Assembly (NCBI GenBank): GCA_037157565.1
Contig: JAZHRO010000062.1
Location: 8,122,001-8,186,000 of the forward strand
Direction: 5' to 3'
Source of the DNA: Thalassia testudinum
Taxonomy: Eukaryota > Streptophyta > Magnoliopsida > Alismatales > Hydrocharitaceae
DNA length: 64,000 bases
A program made the position numbers and the translations under genes. The notes beneath the pieces are model-generated. The model did no database searches and was not told the origin of the DNA. It was given only the letters and a program-made list of their open reading frames with translations. Shown one piece after another: positions 22,248 to 34,187 of the stretch. How positions within the stretch are numbered: the stretch's first letter is position 1; each line of letters starts with the position of its first letter.

Positions 22248-22252
22248 GATTA
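22248..22252. repeat. TSD of solo LTR A2 (right copy)
   Basis: GATTA, identical to 19573-19577. Confidence 0.85.
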
Positions 22253-22987
22253 TAATTTTGGGCCTGTATTTGATGAAGGCAGCCCTCCAACCTCCTCAGA
22301 GATACAGATTGATTTTTTGGAAGCCACGCAAATCTATGATACAGAAACTGAGGAGCTGGAAGAGTTGGGTTTTGATTGGGTCTTCCCAACAAGCCAAGAA
22401 CCCGAGCCCATGCCTAATAGGGACACCTTTTTGAGCTCGAAATCTTAAACTAGGTTAGATCCAAGTCAGGTTGCTGATTCTACATCTTTTGATTTACTCA
22501 GTGGTGGAACCTCTGATCTCGAATCAGATTCAGAACATGATTTTCGCAAGTTCTCCAACGATTTCAAATCTTACTCTGATATCAGAGAACTATTATTTCC
22601 TGATGATTACGAACCAATCTAGGACCTCAGAATCCACGACCCGTCTTTGATTCTGACGTTGAGGTCAATGATTTGAAAGAAAACACCTCTTCTACAACAC
22701 ATACAGAACCTTCTAAAACCTTTTTTCATCCCCGATCTGCTACCGGACTCAATTTTTACTCTGATTCTCAGCCGGTTGCACATGATTCTCCTCCACATTT
22801 TAAATGGGTATCAGATATCGATCAGACCACTAATCACATCTCATCCTTCTTTGATCACTCCCGTAGGCATCTCACATACTCCACTGATTCATTCTCTTTT
22901 GAGGATCCCTACTCTAACCAGGCTGATTCGACTCAGGAAAACCCTAATTTTTCACTTCCACATCCTTTCAAGCTTCACAATATCTAG
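22253..22987 (+). pseudogene. Element B accessory ORF, 3' part (unknown function)
   Basis: This continues the frame interrupted by A2; the codons run on across the GATTA duplication. The protein is strongly acidic (for example YDTETEELEELGFDW) and then rich in S, D, H and F. At least two stops and one frame change are present. The last open stretch (22673-22987) ends shortly before the 3' untranslated region. With the 5' part the ORF would be about 510 codons, close in length to the accessory ORF of F. No domain is recognised. Confidence 0.5.
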
Positions 22988-24756
22988 TGGGCACCGCATC
23001 TCTTAATCCACATCTATCAACCTGCCAAATTGATTAGGTTTGGGCTACATCATCAGCCTGCTAATCTGAACAAGCACCTGGTTGGACCAACCAGGCTATT
23101 GAACAAGGTGTTTGATCTACAAAACTCATCTGATTTGACCACTCCTCCATACTATTTTCTACTCGGCTGAAGGCATTGAATTTATCTCTTAACGAGAGGC
23201 AACCTATCATTCTAAAAACCTGAGATCCTTCTGATTTTCCTTTTTTACTTCACGTCTGTTGCACTTTAAGTTCAATTTTAGAATAGTCGAATCCACCTCT
23301 GGTACTCGTACCAAAGCTTGAAATCGTTTGCAACAGTCATCCCGACTTGTTCACTCACCCATTTATCTTGTTCTAATCCCTGAAACCTAACTGTTTCATA
23401 TCCTCTTTTTACAATGAGGACATTGCAAAACTTAGGCATGGGGGGTGTTAAAGTGCAAACATATAAGAATTCAAAGTTCTAAAGGGTTCTCACAAAAAAA
23501 TACATATTCCAAAAAACAAATAACATAAAAGATTGAAAAAAAACCAACAAAAAAATGGAGAAAGGGGAGGAAATTCTAAAAAATTGAATGCATATCATTC
23601 TTGAGGAGGAAAAGGGAGGTGATTTAAATGTCAAAAAGGAGCAACAATTTGAAATAAAAAGATATGGTCATTAGTAAAAGATTAAGGAATCTACTTAGTT
23701 CTAGACCAAATCAAAAGAAAGAAATAAAAGTCAAAAAGTGCTAAGAGATATAGAGATTAGTATGAATGTTGATCTTAGGCCTCTTGGGATGTGTTTAGGC
23801 TTAAAAATTCACGCATCCGTTAAGATCTGGAAAGTCCTCAAGAGGTTGAGGAAAATGAGAAGCTTAAGTATTAGGTCTAAGGCTTATGGATTATTCGACC
23901 TCGTTAACTGACCACTGGTTTTCCAGACTCGGTAACCTAAGCACCCTAATCCACACACAGTCTGGTTCAATGTGCTTAATTATCAAAATCACACAAATGC
24001 ATTAATTCTATTCTGAAAAAGCTACCTAGATTAGGAGCGGCTTATCAACACAAGTTGATTTAGACGAGTTCCCAGCACGAAGAGGTGGGAAATTCCCCTC
24101 GAAGATGCGTAATAACATATCGTCTCCTAGGATATCTAAATATCCTACTGGGGGCATGTAAGCACCTTGTGCTAGTTTAGGTACCATGGGCAGGATTATC
24201 CTGAAATTTCGATTACTAGGGCCTGAATTTAGCTACAAAACACCATGGGCGGCACTATCTCAAAGTGTCGAAAGCCAGGGTTCTGGGGTTGCCATGGGCG
24301 GTGCTATCTCAAAGAATTGAAAGCCAGAGACCATGCGAGGATTGATGGTGGGAGCTAGGAATCCGATACAGATCATGTTGTAGAGACAATCCAAAGCTAT
24401 AAATAAAGAAGAAAAAGAGAGAGAAAACTCTTCAAAAAAAAATGCAAAAATTCTTCTATCTCACTCTTACAAAAATGCACTACAAACTGAACTTGGACTA
24501 ACCACGTTTTAAGCACAAGTGCTTTAACTGCGGAGTTCAACGAACCTTAGGTTAGTTCCTATGGGCCTTAGAAACCTTCGCAGCAAACTGAAGCTAGAGC
24601 TGGTCAAGTTTGGATCTTGGTTGGTACTTGAGTACCTCTAAGACTACTATTAGCATTCTAACCTAATCTAACAAAAAGCACACATCAGAGATCTGAACAC
24701 ATGGTCTAGAATTTCAGTTAATTCCATAAGATTTTGCTAAGGAACTAGCAAAAGTT
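22988..24756 (+). other. 3' untranslated region of element B
   Basis: It contains the 'cttaacgagaggcaacc' signature (23190-23210), the internal hairpin and polypurine tract (23412-23447), an A-rich block (23490-23760) and repeated 'accatgggc' phrases (24183-24330). It matches the 3' regions of A and, in part, G. No gene. Confidence 0.75.
23412..23447 (+). other. Internal polypurine tract with CAATG hairpin (element B)
   Basis: CAATGAGGACATTG at 23412-23425 is followed by TTAGGCATGGGGGG (23433-23445). The purine tract closely repeats the terminal one at 24757-24769. Confidence 0.7.
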
Positions 24757-24769
24757 AGGCATGGGGGTA
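24757..24769 (+). other. 3' polypurine tract of element B
   Basis: AGGCATGGGGGTA immediately precedes the 3' LTR. This is where plus-strand DNA synthesis is primed. Confidence 0.85.
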
Positions 24770-27511
24770 TGATGATAACGTCATCGTCAGCCATATCTAC
24801 CTTTATTTAGTCATATTTCATCATTAAATGCTCCTACATAACCGCCAGAGAGACGTAATTCACTGCAATTCCATTCTGAGAGAATAACAAGAAAATAGGG
24901 GTAAAGCTATAGTTTTAACAACATATCTTAATTTCATAACAATCAAAGATTTTCTCAGGGGTTAATTATAGGTTAAATGGTCTTAAATGTCTAATAAGAG
25001 GGTTTGTGCAGACAGAAATGGGTTTTCACGCATTTCAGGAATTAAATGACATCTCAAACCCTAAAAATAGATCCACTTAATTTACTGAGGTTCTAGTCAA
25101 GATAAAATTCACCTAAACACTCTAAAATTCATTAAAAAATATTCTATAGGGTTTGGCATCCTTGAATTGACTATCAGAACCTATTTTGACTTAAAAAAGA
25201 GTTACAGATAGAGTTATGCCCTAATTTGGGTTTTTACATAAATTACCCAGTCAAATGAGGCCAAAACCAAAATCCAACTTCACCATCATATTTCTTGGGT
25301 CTAAATTAGGTTTATACCAAAATTTGGACCCAATCTGAGATCAGTTCAACCTAGTTTGCATTTTAGTCCAAGTCTGATTCTTAATCTCTCAAATAACACC
25401 TCAGCTTTTGAATTTATTACAAAAAGCCCCCTATCTTTGTCATCTTCTTCTTCAAACAGATCCCTGCCACCCTAGAATCCTAATCCTACAACTCTGACGA
25501 GCTTCATTTGGCAAGATCTCTTTGATTTCTTGACGAATCCTTCTCAAATTTGAAAGGAAAATTTGTCAAGAAACTAGCTCCCCTTTTAGCCAGATTCGAT
25601 GCCCCAAAAATCGCCCAAATCCTATGAGAATCCTTCAAAGGAGTGGATTTCCAACTCTAGTGAGCCTTCCAAGCTTGGGAAGCTTGCTTCCCAAGCTCTA
25701 ACCGCTCCCTGAGACCTATAAAAGGAACCCAAGTGCAAGGCTGTGCTCTCCAAGATTGATTCCGGCTGTGAAGCCCCCTTCCTCTCTTCACTCTGACCGA
25801 GAAGCTCCGCAAGCTCCGGAGACTCCTCCTGATCTTCTTCATCATCCATCCATAATACCAGCAGCCAGATTTCCTTCCTCTTTCTCGTCTGCTCTTGGTC
25901 GTACCAGCAGGAGCCTCCTTCCCATCGTCGTCGCCGATTCTACCTCACCAGAGCCTTCGTCTTCTCCAGAGCCAACGTACCCCCGGTAAGGAGAATCCTC
26001 CCCTTTCTTCTGATTAGCTTAGGTTAGATTAGTTTCTCTCCACTTTTAGGTTAGATTCCCCTCTTCTTATCCCCGTTTCAACCCCTCGACACACGCTATC
26101 ACCCTCGTCTTCCCCATCTCCGACAATCCCTCCGACTAGGTGCTCCCATCACTACACTGGTCCATACACCTCACCATCCACCCCACAACCTTCACCATGA
26201 CTCCGCCAATCAAACCCCTCTCCTATTTTGCTCCACCGCTCACCCAAACACTCCCCCAAACAACCACCATTCTCCGCCCAACTCCTTCACCGTACGGCCA
26301 CCACACAACCACCGCCAATGCACTCCACACCCTCTGCCGATACTTGTGAACTTGTTTAATTGGGTCGAGAGGCTGTGCTCCTCCTTTCAGGTGTTCATCG
26401 CTTCTTCGCCACTGCCGCCATCAACGCCACCTTGTTCTTCAAGCTGTAAGCCATGAAAGCTTTAAGTGCAGGCACCAGATTGTGCGAGATCAACCCAGGG
26501 GTCCGCCCAGGTTATTAATTGGAGGAGACCACCTCCTCTTCACCTTCAATTGGAAGAGCAACCCTGCTGCCAGCCATGAGAAGAAAGCGTGGGACTTTAG
26601 TTCCACATCATTTGCTGAAGAGCATCTGCAGCACAATAAAAGGAAAAAGTGTTAGCGGCTTATCCCCTCGACACACAGGGGGTGAGGTCCCCCGGACGCA
26701 CCCCTTCACCTGCCTCGCTCGTGACAACACCACGCGGGCCTGGCTCCGACCCGTTTACCCACCTATGCCTGCACACACCTCAACTGCTACCCCACGCCGA
26801 TAGCCCTGGTCCCGGGTGTGCTCTAGACCGATTACCCGATAACCTGGTACTATGCATGGCCCTGGAGGGCGTGAAAGAGGAGAACCTAGAGAGAAGAAAG
26901 AAGAGAGCGCGCGGAGTTAAGGGGGGTTTTGCTCTGTGATGTATTGGTTAACACTTAGCCAAAAATCGAAGGTGTTCCTCTGTTCATGAAGAAGGAAGGA
27001 CAAGGCAAGGAAGAAAGAAGAGGAGAAGAAAGACAGAATAAGCAGAGAAAGAAGAAAGATAGAAGAAGAGAAGAGGAAGAAGAAGTACAGTGTCCTCTTG
27101 GCACTGTAGCAAGGCTGACTTAAGCCGTTTGATTGAGTGCCCTATCATCTGATGGAGTGCACTGTGCACTAAAGTTTGCATGGTTGATACTGTTCATTTA
27201 TTTAGATGATTAAGTAATTATTATATGTGTATCTAAGATAATAATTGGTGATTCAAATCACCATTATTTTGTCTTAGATGACTTTTTGCCTCAATAGATT
27301 CTTAATATACTCATGTGCTACATTGCATATTAGATTTTGAGTAATTAATTATGCTCATTTTTATTATTTATTGAGATTAGCGATTGAATTCCATATTTGC
27401 TCCCAGCGAATGACCTCAGACTTCATTCGAGTATAAATTTTATCTGTTTTGAGTGATTTTTTCTTATACTACGACACATCTCTTAAACAACAACGAATTC
27501 GCATACAAACA
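24770..27511 (+). repeat. 3' LTR of element B
   Basis: It starts TGATGATAACGTCATCG and ends AAACA, followed by CTATG. It carries the same TATA box as the 5' LTR (25716-25725), and a perfect 12-bp hairpin (AGCTTGGGAAGC/GCTTCCCAAGCT, 25672-25697) ends 18 bp upstream of it. Confidence 0.92.
25716..25725 (+). promoter_or_regulatory. TATA box of element B 3' LTR
   Basis: CTATAAAAGG, identical to the 5' copy. Confidence 0.7.
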
Positions 27512-27516
27512 CTATG
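27512..27516. repeat. TSD of element B (right copy)
   Basis: CTATG, identical to 14829-14833. Confidence 0.92.
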
Positions 27517-27601
27517 CAATATTTATAACATAAAGTACAAATCTAAGCCTAGGAACATTCATGATTAGGCATTTTAACCTAAATAAATGTGTCTATATCA
27601 A
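27517..27601 (-). repeat. 5' LTR of element K, part 2
   Basis: It continues the K LTR after element B: the joined context 'gatgcatgctatg' + 'caatatttat' is intact in C1 (12908-12936) and D (49997-50021). It ends CTATATCA at 27601, the sense-strand start of the LTR. The next base begins the protease tail of element E, so K was inserted in E. Confidence 0.8.
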
Positions 27602-27753
27602 TATTCCTTGACCCAACCACAATCAAAAGACTTAGTTGCCTTGAAGATATCCAATTGCATCTTCTTATCTCCAAAGGCGATTTCCATACATCCCGTGTCA
27701 CAATCAATGTTCGCCTTGGCCATAGACAAGAAGGGTTTGCCCAGGATGATGGG
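27602..27753 (-). pseudogene. Element E protease, C-terminal part
   Basis: The minus strand encodes PIILGKPFLSMAKANI and then a stretch equivalent to the region after the flap in A (LKIDIFKA-like). It is the missing end of the protease at 29723-30070 and was separated from it by solo LTR J, whose TSD ATGGG covers the P-I codons. It is cut at 27602 by element K. Confidence 0.75.
27749..27753. repeat. TSD of solo LTR J (left copy)
   Basis: ATGGG; the partner is at 29718-29722. Confidence 0.85.
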
Positions 27754-29717
27754 TGATTAGCCCATATTTGTGTGCTACTTAAGTATGCAAATGCCTAGAT
27801 ATTAAGATATCATTAACATTTAGCTAGCATATATTAGGATGTAAATAAATTACTTCATATTTTTAGCTTAATTGCATAATTCATTCATTGCATGCATTTA
27901 GAATTAACTTAGAATTGCATGCATTTGATTAGTAAATCAATTAGGTGAATTACTTGCATTGTTTTAATTTAACATAGAAGTTAAGGGTTTGTGCACAAAT
28001 AACCATAATATTTTATTATTTTCTTATTATCTTCTTCCACAGGTAACGGCTACTTCTCCTCCTTGCACACCCATTCACACACAGCTGCAAGCATTCATTT
28101 GCCACAAAGAGGATCTGATCTCGCCTCTTTGTTTTCAAAATTCATCACCTGTAGCTACAAAGGGAGGAGGAGACAACCATGCACAGTGAGACTCCACCCC
28201 GACTCCACCACTGTGAAGAGCTTCGAGCTCACCTCCATCACCACCACCGTGCATCTCCAAGGTCGAGCTCCACCACACAGTGGGCCGCCGAGGTGACATC
28301 CCATCGCGCCAAGCCCGTGGACTCATGCCAACACCTTGTGCGTGCGTCTTCGACGGCACGCAACCATCACTATGCACCACCCTCATCACCATCACCAGCA
28401 ACCACCACCGCACTAACGCGCCAGCAACCATTTTCTCAATTTTAAGATGTTTGGGAAGCTTCCCGGACATCTGAAGCCTCTTAACCACCTTCTTCCTCTT
28501 CATTTCTTCTTCCTCTGTTTCTCCTCCACTTCAACGAAACCCACCACCATCACCAACAGCGTGCCACTGCCCTCCTTCTCGCCCGCATGCAACCTAGACC
28601 GCAGTAGTGCACCACCTTCAGCAGAGGCCGCATGCAGCAGCCGCGTGCACATGCCCCTACGCTCCTCCTCGCCTCCAGTGCCCACACCCCCTTCAGCTAT
28701 GCCTCCGCCACACCCGCAGCAACACGCGTGCAGCCATGTGTTCTCTAGTAGCGCCCCTGCGACTATGCTCCTTCAGCAGCGTGCCCCTGCCACACACACC
28801 GCCCGTAGCAGTAGCCACCTCCAGTGCACGTCTCCTTGCTGTTTCCCCTCGCCTCCAGACCACGCGCCACGCCTCGTCGCCGCACGCCCTGCACCTGCCT
28901 GAACCACATCGGCACGCACCGTGCGCGCCTCCTCGCTACCATCCTCACCATCTTTGCGCACGCCTCTCTAGCAGTAGCAGCAGCAGGAAGAACCCAACAT
29001 ACCCACTATCGTCTCCTCCTCGCCACTGCCACCTCCAGCCGTCGTTTACGACACTACCACCACCGCCGAGTAGCCCTCAACCCACTCGACCTCCGGTGAG
29101 CTTCACGCTTCCAGCCGTGGTCTCCTCCATGCAAGCGATCAAGGCAAAGCTCTTCCCCTATTTTGCTACAAGAACCATGCCATTAGTTTTTACATTGCCT
29201 ACCATTGCCACTTCATTCCTATATAATTAAATCAATTAAATATTATGTGATTTTGATGAGAATGCTCCTCCTCTTTCGTAAAATGACTATTGCAACATTA
29301 TCTTACATGATTCCCTTCATTTAAAAGGTTTTCTTGGTTTTATTCAAGGGAAGTCATGCCCTAGTAGCATTTATATTTACGATGATTGTTTTTATCAATC
29401 TTTATTTTGGGATTTCATTTTTGGGCATAGGAATTTCATGATCACCATGTTATTAAACATAAATATTACTTTAAGTGATTTCCTTAAAAGGAGGTTTGAC
29501 CTTGATTATGATTCTATTGCTTGGGAGAATATATTTAAGAATTTCTGCTTGACATCTTGTGTGAGTTTTTAATAGGCCATTGCCTCCCTGTGGATATGAC
29601 CCACTCCTGGTTGAGTGGTTATTTTAATTGTTTTGATTAGTCGATTTTCCACCACTTAGAAATACTATGACAAATCATCTTAATCATCATTTTTTAAAGT
29701 GAAAAATCAACTCGTCA
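27754..29717. repeat. J: solo LTR of an unrelated family (1964 bp)
   Basis: It begins TGATTAGCCC, ends AACTCGTCA, and is flanked by ATGGG on both sides within a protease gene that reads across once it is discounted. It has no PBS or polypurine tract. It is not similar to the A/B or D/E/F LTRs except for 'gcctccctgtggatatgacccactcc' near 29582, which corresponds to the U5 motif and suggests plus orientation. A possible TATA (CTATATAATT, 29219) is near the right. The middle (28060-29120) is C-rich, which creates long chance ORFs. Family unknown. Confidence 0.82.
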
Positions 29718-29722
29718 ATGGG
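29718..29722. repeat. TSD of solo LTR J (right copy)
   Basis: ATGGG, identical to 27749-27753. Confidence 0.85.
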
Positions 29723-30547
29723 TATGTTCTGTAGTTGTTCGGGGACTTCCATGTCAAGGACTAAAAAGTCAACTAGGAAGTAGAAGTCCTTAACCCGAAC
29801 AATTACATCCTCGACTACCCCTTTCGGGATTTTCACGAATTGGTTGGCCAGTTGGATAGTCAGAGGTGTGGGCTTTAATTCCCCAAATCCGAATTGGTGA
29901 TAAAGGGTAGTCGGGATTAAGTTAATTAAAGCACCTAAGTTGAAGAGCGCTCTATCAAATGTCATGTCACCAATATTGCAAGATATCAGAGGCACTCCAG
30001 GGTCAGTTCTTTTCAGAGGTAGGCTGCTTAATATCACTGAACTAGCTTGTTCCAAGAGCACTACCTTCATAGGTGCTTAAGTTCTCAACTTACGCTTAGG
30101 TGTACAGACATCCTTCAAAAATTTAGCATAAGCCAGGATATGCTTGACTGCATCAAGGAGAGGTATATTAATCTGTACTTGTTTAAAAATCTCCAACAAC
30201 TCCTCCTTCCCAACCACATTTCTCTTTTTCTTTATTTTCTCCAAGGCTTCAAGGTATGGTATTTGGGATTGAATTCGTTCAGGCTCCTGATCCTTGGGTT
30301 CCTCCCGCTCATCCTCAGAATCAGGCATCTTGGGTAGTGAAGTCACGGGAGGGGTTGGCCATTTGGGGTCCTGGGTTTGAGTGTCGCTTCTCAAGGTAAC
30401 CGCATTGGCTAAGGCATTAGAACCATGGTTAGATCCTTCAGAAGAAGAAGAAGCATTAAACCCAAGAGGTGTCTGTGGGGCTTGTTGGATCATGTGGGCA
30501 TGCCCCTGATTTGATTGCAACCCTTGAGGATTGTTACCTCTATTCAT
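29723..30547 (-). pseudogene. Element E linker and protease, N-terminal part
   Basis: 30547-30077 is the proline/serine-rich linker ending in AYAKFLKDVCTPKRK, the block that precedes protease in A and D. After a stop the same frame continues (30070-29723) into the protease. The active-site region reads FNLGALINLI, whereas A and D have DLGASINLI: the catalytic Asp is replaced by Asn, so this protease was dead apart from the stops. The open frame runs a few codons into J and then is meaningless. Confidence 0.82.
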
Positions 30548-30750
30548 TACATTCCTCGAGTTCAGTTGTGGCTAAGAAGGAAGGGACCCCTATTGTTTGC
30601 TATCCAACAACTGGCTCAACTGTCCCTTCACTAATGTCATCTCCTCCTGATGTTTCTAATTCATATCAGCCATCATTTTAATTAGAGTGTCCATTTGGTT
30701 CTGTGTAGGGGCCTCCCTATTCTGGTTATAGGGGGTCTAGTAGGTGGACC

Positions 30751-32237
30751 TTACTGATAGGAGGGAGGGTTTTGCCTAGGTTGGTTCTGGAATTGATTCA
30801 ATTTTTTCTTTGACCAGGCAAAGTTTAGGTGGTTGCGCCATCCAGGGTTGTAAGTGTTGGAGAAAGGGTATGGCTTAGATAATCCCTGGATGGCCTGGGC
30901 ATCTTCAAAGGTAGAAGGTACCGAAGGGGAGGGGAGAGAGTAACCAAAGTTTGAGGGATCAAAGGTCCCTCCCTGGAACATGGTCAAGGGTTGTTCCAAG
31001 TGCATTTGGTTCATAGATTGAACCAAGTCTACATTGTGAGCTCCCTTCGCTAGGGAGAAGGTCTGTAACGGGGTTCGGGTTTGGTTCAACAGCTCGTCAA
31101 TCTTTTTATTCACCAACTCAACCTGATCCAACTTCTTGGCTATAATGTCCATGTCAACCATTCCAGAATTGGTTTGCACCTCATAAATCCCACCATGGGG
31201 TTGACTGGACTGATTAAATTGGGTCATGGAGGCATTGTTAAGTGAATTCTCGCTCATTGATTCAAAGAGCTCAAACTCACTCTCCTCATCCTTATTCAAA
31301 AAGTTGCCTCCACATGAAGCATCCACAAAATTCCTAAAGTTGCTGTCCAGACCATGGTATAAAATCTGAGCCAATTGCCACCTTGGAACCTCGTGGTCGG
31401 CATTTCCTCAATAATTCATTAAATCTCTCATACGGCTCATGAAATTGCTCTCCACTTTATAGGGTAAAAGTAGTAATGGCTCTCCTAAGGGCATTAGTCT
31501 TTCCTATGGGAAGCATGCCTTAAATCCACCTAAGTGGAGATGGGTCTCCCTCAAGTCCTAAGCCAATGAGACACTTTGTCCCTTAGGGAGAACGAGAACA
31601 TCTTGATTAAAATAATATCTAAACTAATGTTCCTAGGTTTTACGGTCCGAGAAATCCTCTCTAAGTCCTTTAGGTGTTGGAAAGGGTCTTCAATTGAGCT
31701 CCGATGGAATTGGCTTTGAATCAAGCTAAGGACATTGGGTTTTAGCTCAAAATCATCTCCCCCTTCGGAGACCCTAAGGTATGGCTCTACTCGAATGGCA
31801 GACGGATCGTAAAAATCACGGAGAGTCCTTGGTTGGCCCTCAAGGGGTGGTGGTGGGTTAGGTGGGTTCAGTGGAGGTTGTCCTAGAGGGTTCTGTCCTT
31901 GATTTTACCCCTGAGAGTTCTGTAGTCGGTGTATGACCAACATGATGGTGTGAATCTGTTATTGTTGAAGTTGGTGGTTGGAAGTAATCTGAGCCTGAAT
32001 CATGGCCATGGCATTGGGTTGAGGTTGATCCTCAGCCTCCTCAACTCGTGGGTCATCCATGTCCTCAGTCCTACCCCTAGAAAAATTAAGTTTTCTCCTA
32101 GTTTCTCTATTTAAAGCAACCAATTTGGGATTAAGTGATTGCCTTCCGTGCATACATAGGAGAAGAACCAGGAGAGATGAAAAGGGAAACAGATGCGAGA
32201 AGTGTGTGCACAATTGGGTCCAAGGACCCAATGCCAA
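30751..32237 (-). pseudogene. gag: Element E gag (broken)
   Basis: The start region at 32237-31959 includes RRKLNFSRGR and MDDPRVEEAED. The capsid core (31958-31375) is scattered over frames but shows EDPFQHLKDLERISRT and FPIGKTNALRRAITTFT. 31374-30751 is open and holds SCGGNFLNKDEES, a coiled region (IIAKKLDQVELVNKKIDELL) and the family motif NPGWRNHLNFAW. Overall it is like the gags of A and D, with D the closer match (SCGGNFLNKD is shared). Confidence 0.83.
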
Positions 32238-33300
32238 AACAAGTGTTCCTTCACAGGCAAGATTAAGATGTGTGATTTTTAGGATTTAAATCTTGCTTTA
32301 ATGGCTTTTAAAGTTCTCACTTGTTTACACCTTCAAACACGACACAAATGTATAAGCATACGGTTGGTGAAAATTGATTTTCTTTAAGGCCTTTCGTGTG
32401 ACTATACAAAATCAAAACTCCCTAGTGTAGAAGATCCTAGGGTGTGCAGCTTCTATTCAATGAATCTTTTTTAAGAGTTTATCAAGAAGGGTCCAATCGA
32501 AACAAGCAATGACCCTATCCTGACTAAAATCGAATGACCTTTTCAACAAAATTAATTTCAAAATTTTTTTGAGGACAGTAGACCACCCAAATTCACATTT
32601 TTCCAAGATGGGGTCAATCTGTCCAGAACCTCTAGATCAGTGCATAAGTTTCATATCTTGATTGGAACAAGCACTAATCAATTTTAAATGCAAAAGTATT
32701 CTTCAGATGAAGTGTAGAGGATTTCAATATCTTTCTAGAAATATAAATCACTCATAAATTTAAGCTACGTGGAGTTTGCAGCAGAAAGAACACCCTACAG
32801 ATCTTTAGAACTTAGGACAACCTTGCGCACTTCTAGTAGAGAATTTCTCACATCCAAATCACAAGGGGTTTCGCTCTGAAATTTGAAGGATAGTTCGCCA
32901 ACTAGAAGGGGCACCTCTGAGATTTTTCTCAAAATTTTTAAAGGTGTAGAGTGTCCTTTAATTGTGTCCTCAACCTGAGTCCAAAAAATGATCTTTTCTC
33001 AAAGTTAACGGGTTGAAGACTTAGTGGTGGTGTTTTTCTTCGACAAACAAAAGAGTTTTTTTTTATAACACCACCATTTCTTGGTCCAAGGATGGAAAGT
33101 TACCTTTGGATCGTGGGAAGACAAAATCAAGCCTTCGAGTCGATGGTGGTCTTTTCTTGCGCTTCCTTTTGATCCAACCTGACTTGTTCTCCTCCCATTG
33201 CCGATGCACAAGGTTCCTATAACCACAAGAAGAGTAAGTTAGATAACATAAGTATAAATAATGACCAAGAAAATGAAAGCGAATAAGATATTCATTGCCT
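32238..33300 (-). other. Leader of element E
   Basis: Untranslated, homologous in parts to the leaders of K, D and F ('gtgtgcacaa', 'gatttttaggatttaaatcttgct'). ORFs at 33005-33512 overlap the PBS and LTR and are not genes. Confidence 0.7.
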
Positions 33301-33317
33301 CCCCGGCAATGATGCCA
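33301..33317 (-). other. Primer-binding site of element E
   Basis: The plus strand CCCCGGCAATGATGCCA matches the tRNA-Asp 3' end with three mismatches, all of transition type. The LTR starts six bases to the right. Confidence 0.8.
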
Positions 33318-33830
33318 AAAACTGACATTCGCTGGACGCATTTGCGTTAAATCGTTCATTGTAGCACATTTTAAGACATCAATTTTAAATAAGAATAAAC
33401 AGCTGTGAGTCCGAGTGTCGAACACAGGGAGGCGTGAAATCAGATCAAATACTCTTTTTGTGACACAAAAATTCGTCATTTGTTTCTCTTGCAAACCAGA
33501 TAGGACGAGCAAGAGAGAGAGAAAAGAGAGATAGGGTTAGAAATCCATGATAAGATATGAGGACAATATATAAAAGATCTAGTCTATTAATTATCAAATG
33601 TTGTAATCCAGAAAATATAGAGGAATGCTTAAATGAAAGAAATGAACTACACTATCACATAAAATTAAACTAAGAACATGGAACAAGAAAGCGTCGAGGC
33701 AGCCACCGCGGTGGAGGAGCTTCCGTCGATGGCTCGACATCTTCACAACCTTGCTTGGGAGCTCTAAGAGTGGTGGAGTTGCTTAGGTAGATGATGGATG
33801 CAAATGGGAGGGGTAAAGCCCTTTTAATAG

Positions 33831-33840
33831 TTGAGGAAAT
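33831..33840 (-). promoter_or_regulatory. Decayed TATA box of element E
   Basis: The minus strand reads CTATTAAAAG, aligned with CTATAAAAG boxes of related LTRs. Confidence 0.5.
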
Positions 33841-34187
33841 GGCTCAAATTCGTCTTTGGGTTAATAGCAACATTCAAAATGTCTCTAAAGACACACCGCA
33901 TCCATCGCCCTTGCCTCCTCCCTCGCACCTTCAATGCACGCACAGCTGCCATGCGATCCGCGTGCGCTCTGTTTAAACCATCCGATCAAAGATTGGACGA
34001 CTGAAATCAAACCTCGACTGCTAGTTACGATCTCGCCTTGCGCCCATGTTAGATGGGGTGTATGCTCCGGTGTGATTACGCTCATAAGTAGTGAATGGCT
34101 GAAGGCGCGCAATGAGGCTGCTCCCGCTTCTCGGTCATAGATATGATCGAACGGTCGAATTCCAATTGGAGCATGTGATGGGAGGTA

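Larger units (their letters stand above)
14834..27511 (+). mobile_element. Element B: complete non-autonomous Athila-like LTR element
   Basis: Two full LTRs (2748 and 2742 bp), a PBS at 17585-17601, a leader like that of A, an internal and a terminal polypurine tract, and flanking CTATG duplications define a complete insertion of 12.68 kb. Without solo LTR A2 inside it, the element is about 10.0 kb. It has no gag core, protease, RT or integrase, only a long acidic ORF of unknown function split by A2. It must have relied on enzymes from a related element such as A. The LTR copies differ by roughly 10% over the first 210 bases by my count. It is inserted in the 5' LTR of K. Confidence 0.93.

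Noticed and set aside
28447..29230. ORFs of 151 and 207 residues, H-, P- and S-rich
   Set aside because: They fall inside solo LTR J in its C-rich middle and overlap in different frames; no domain.
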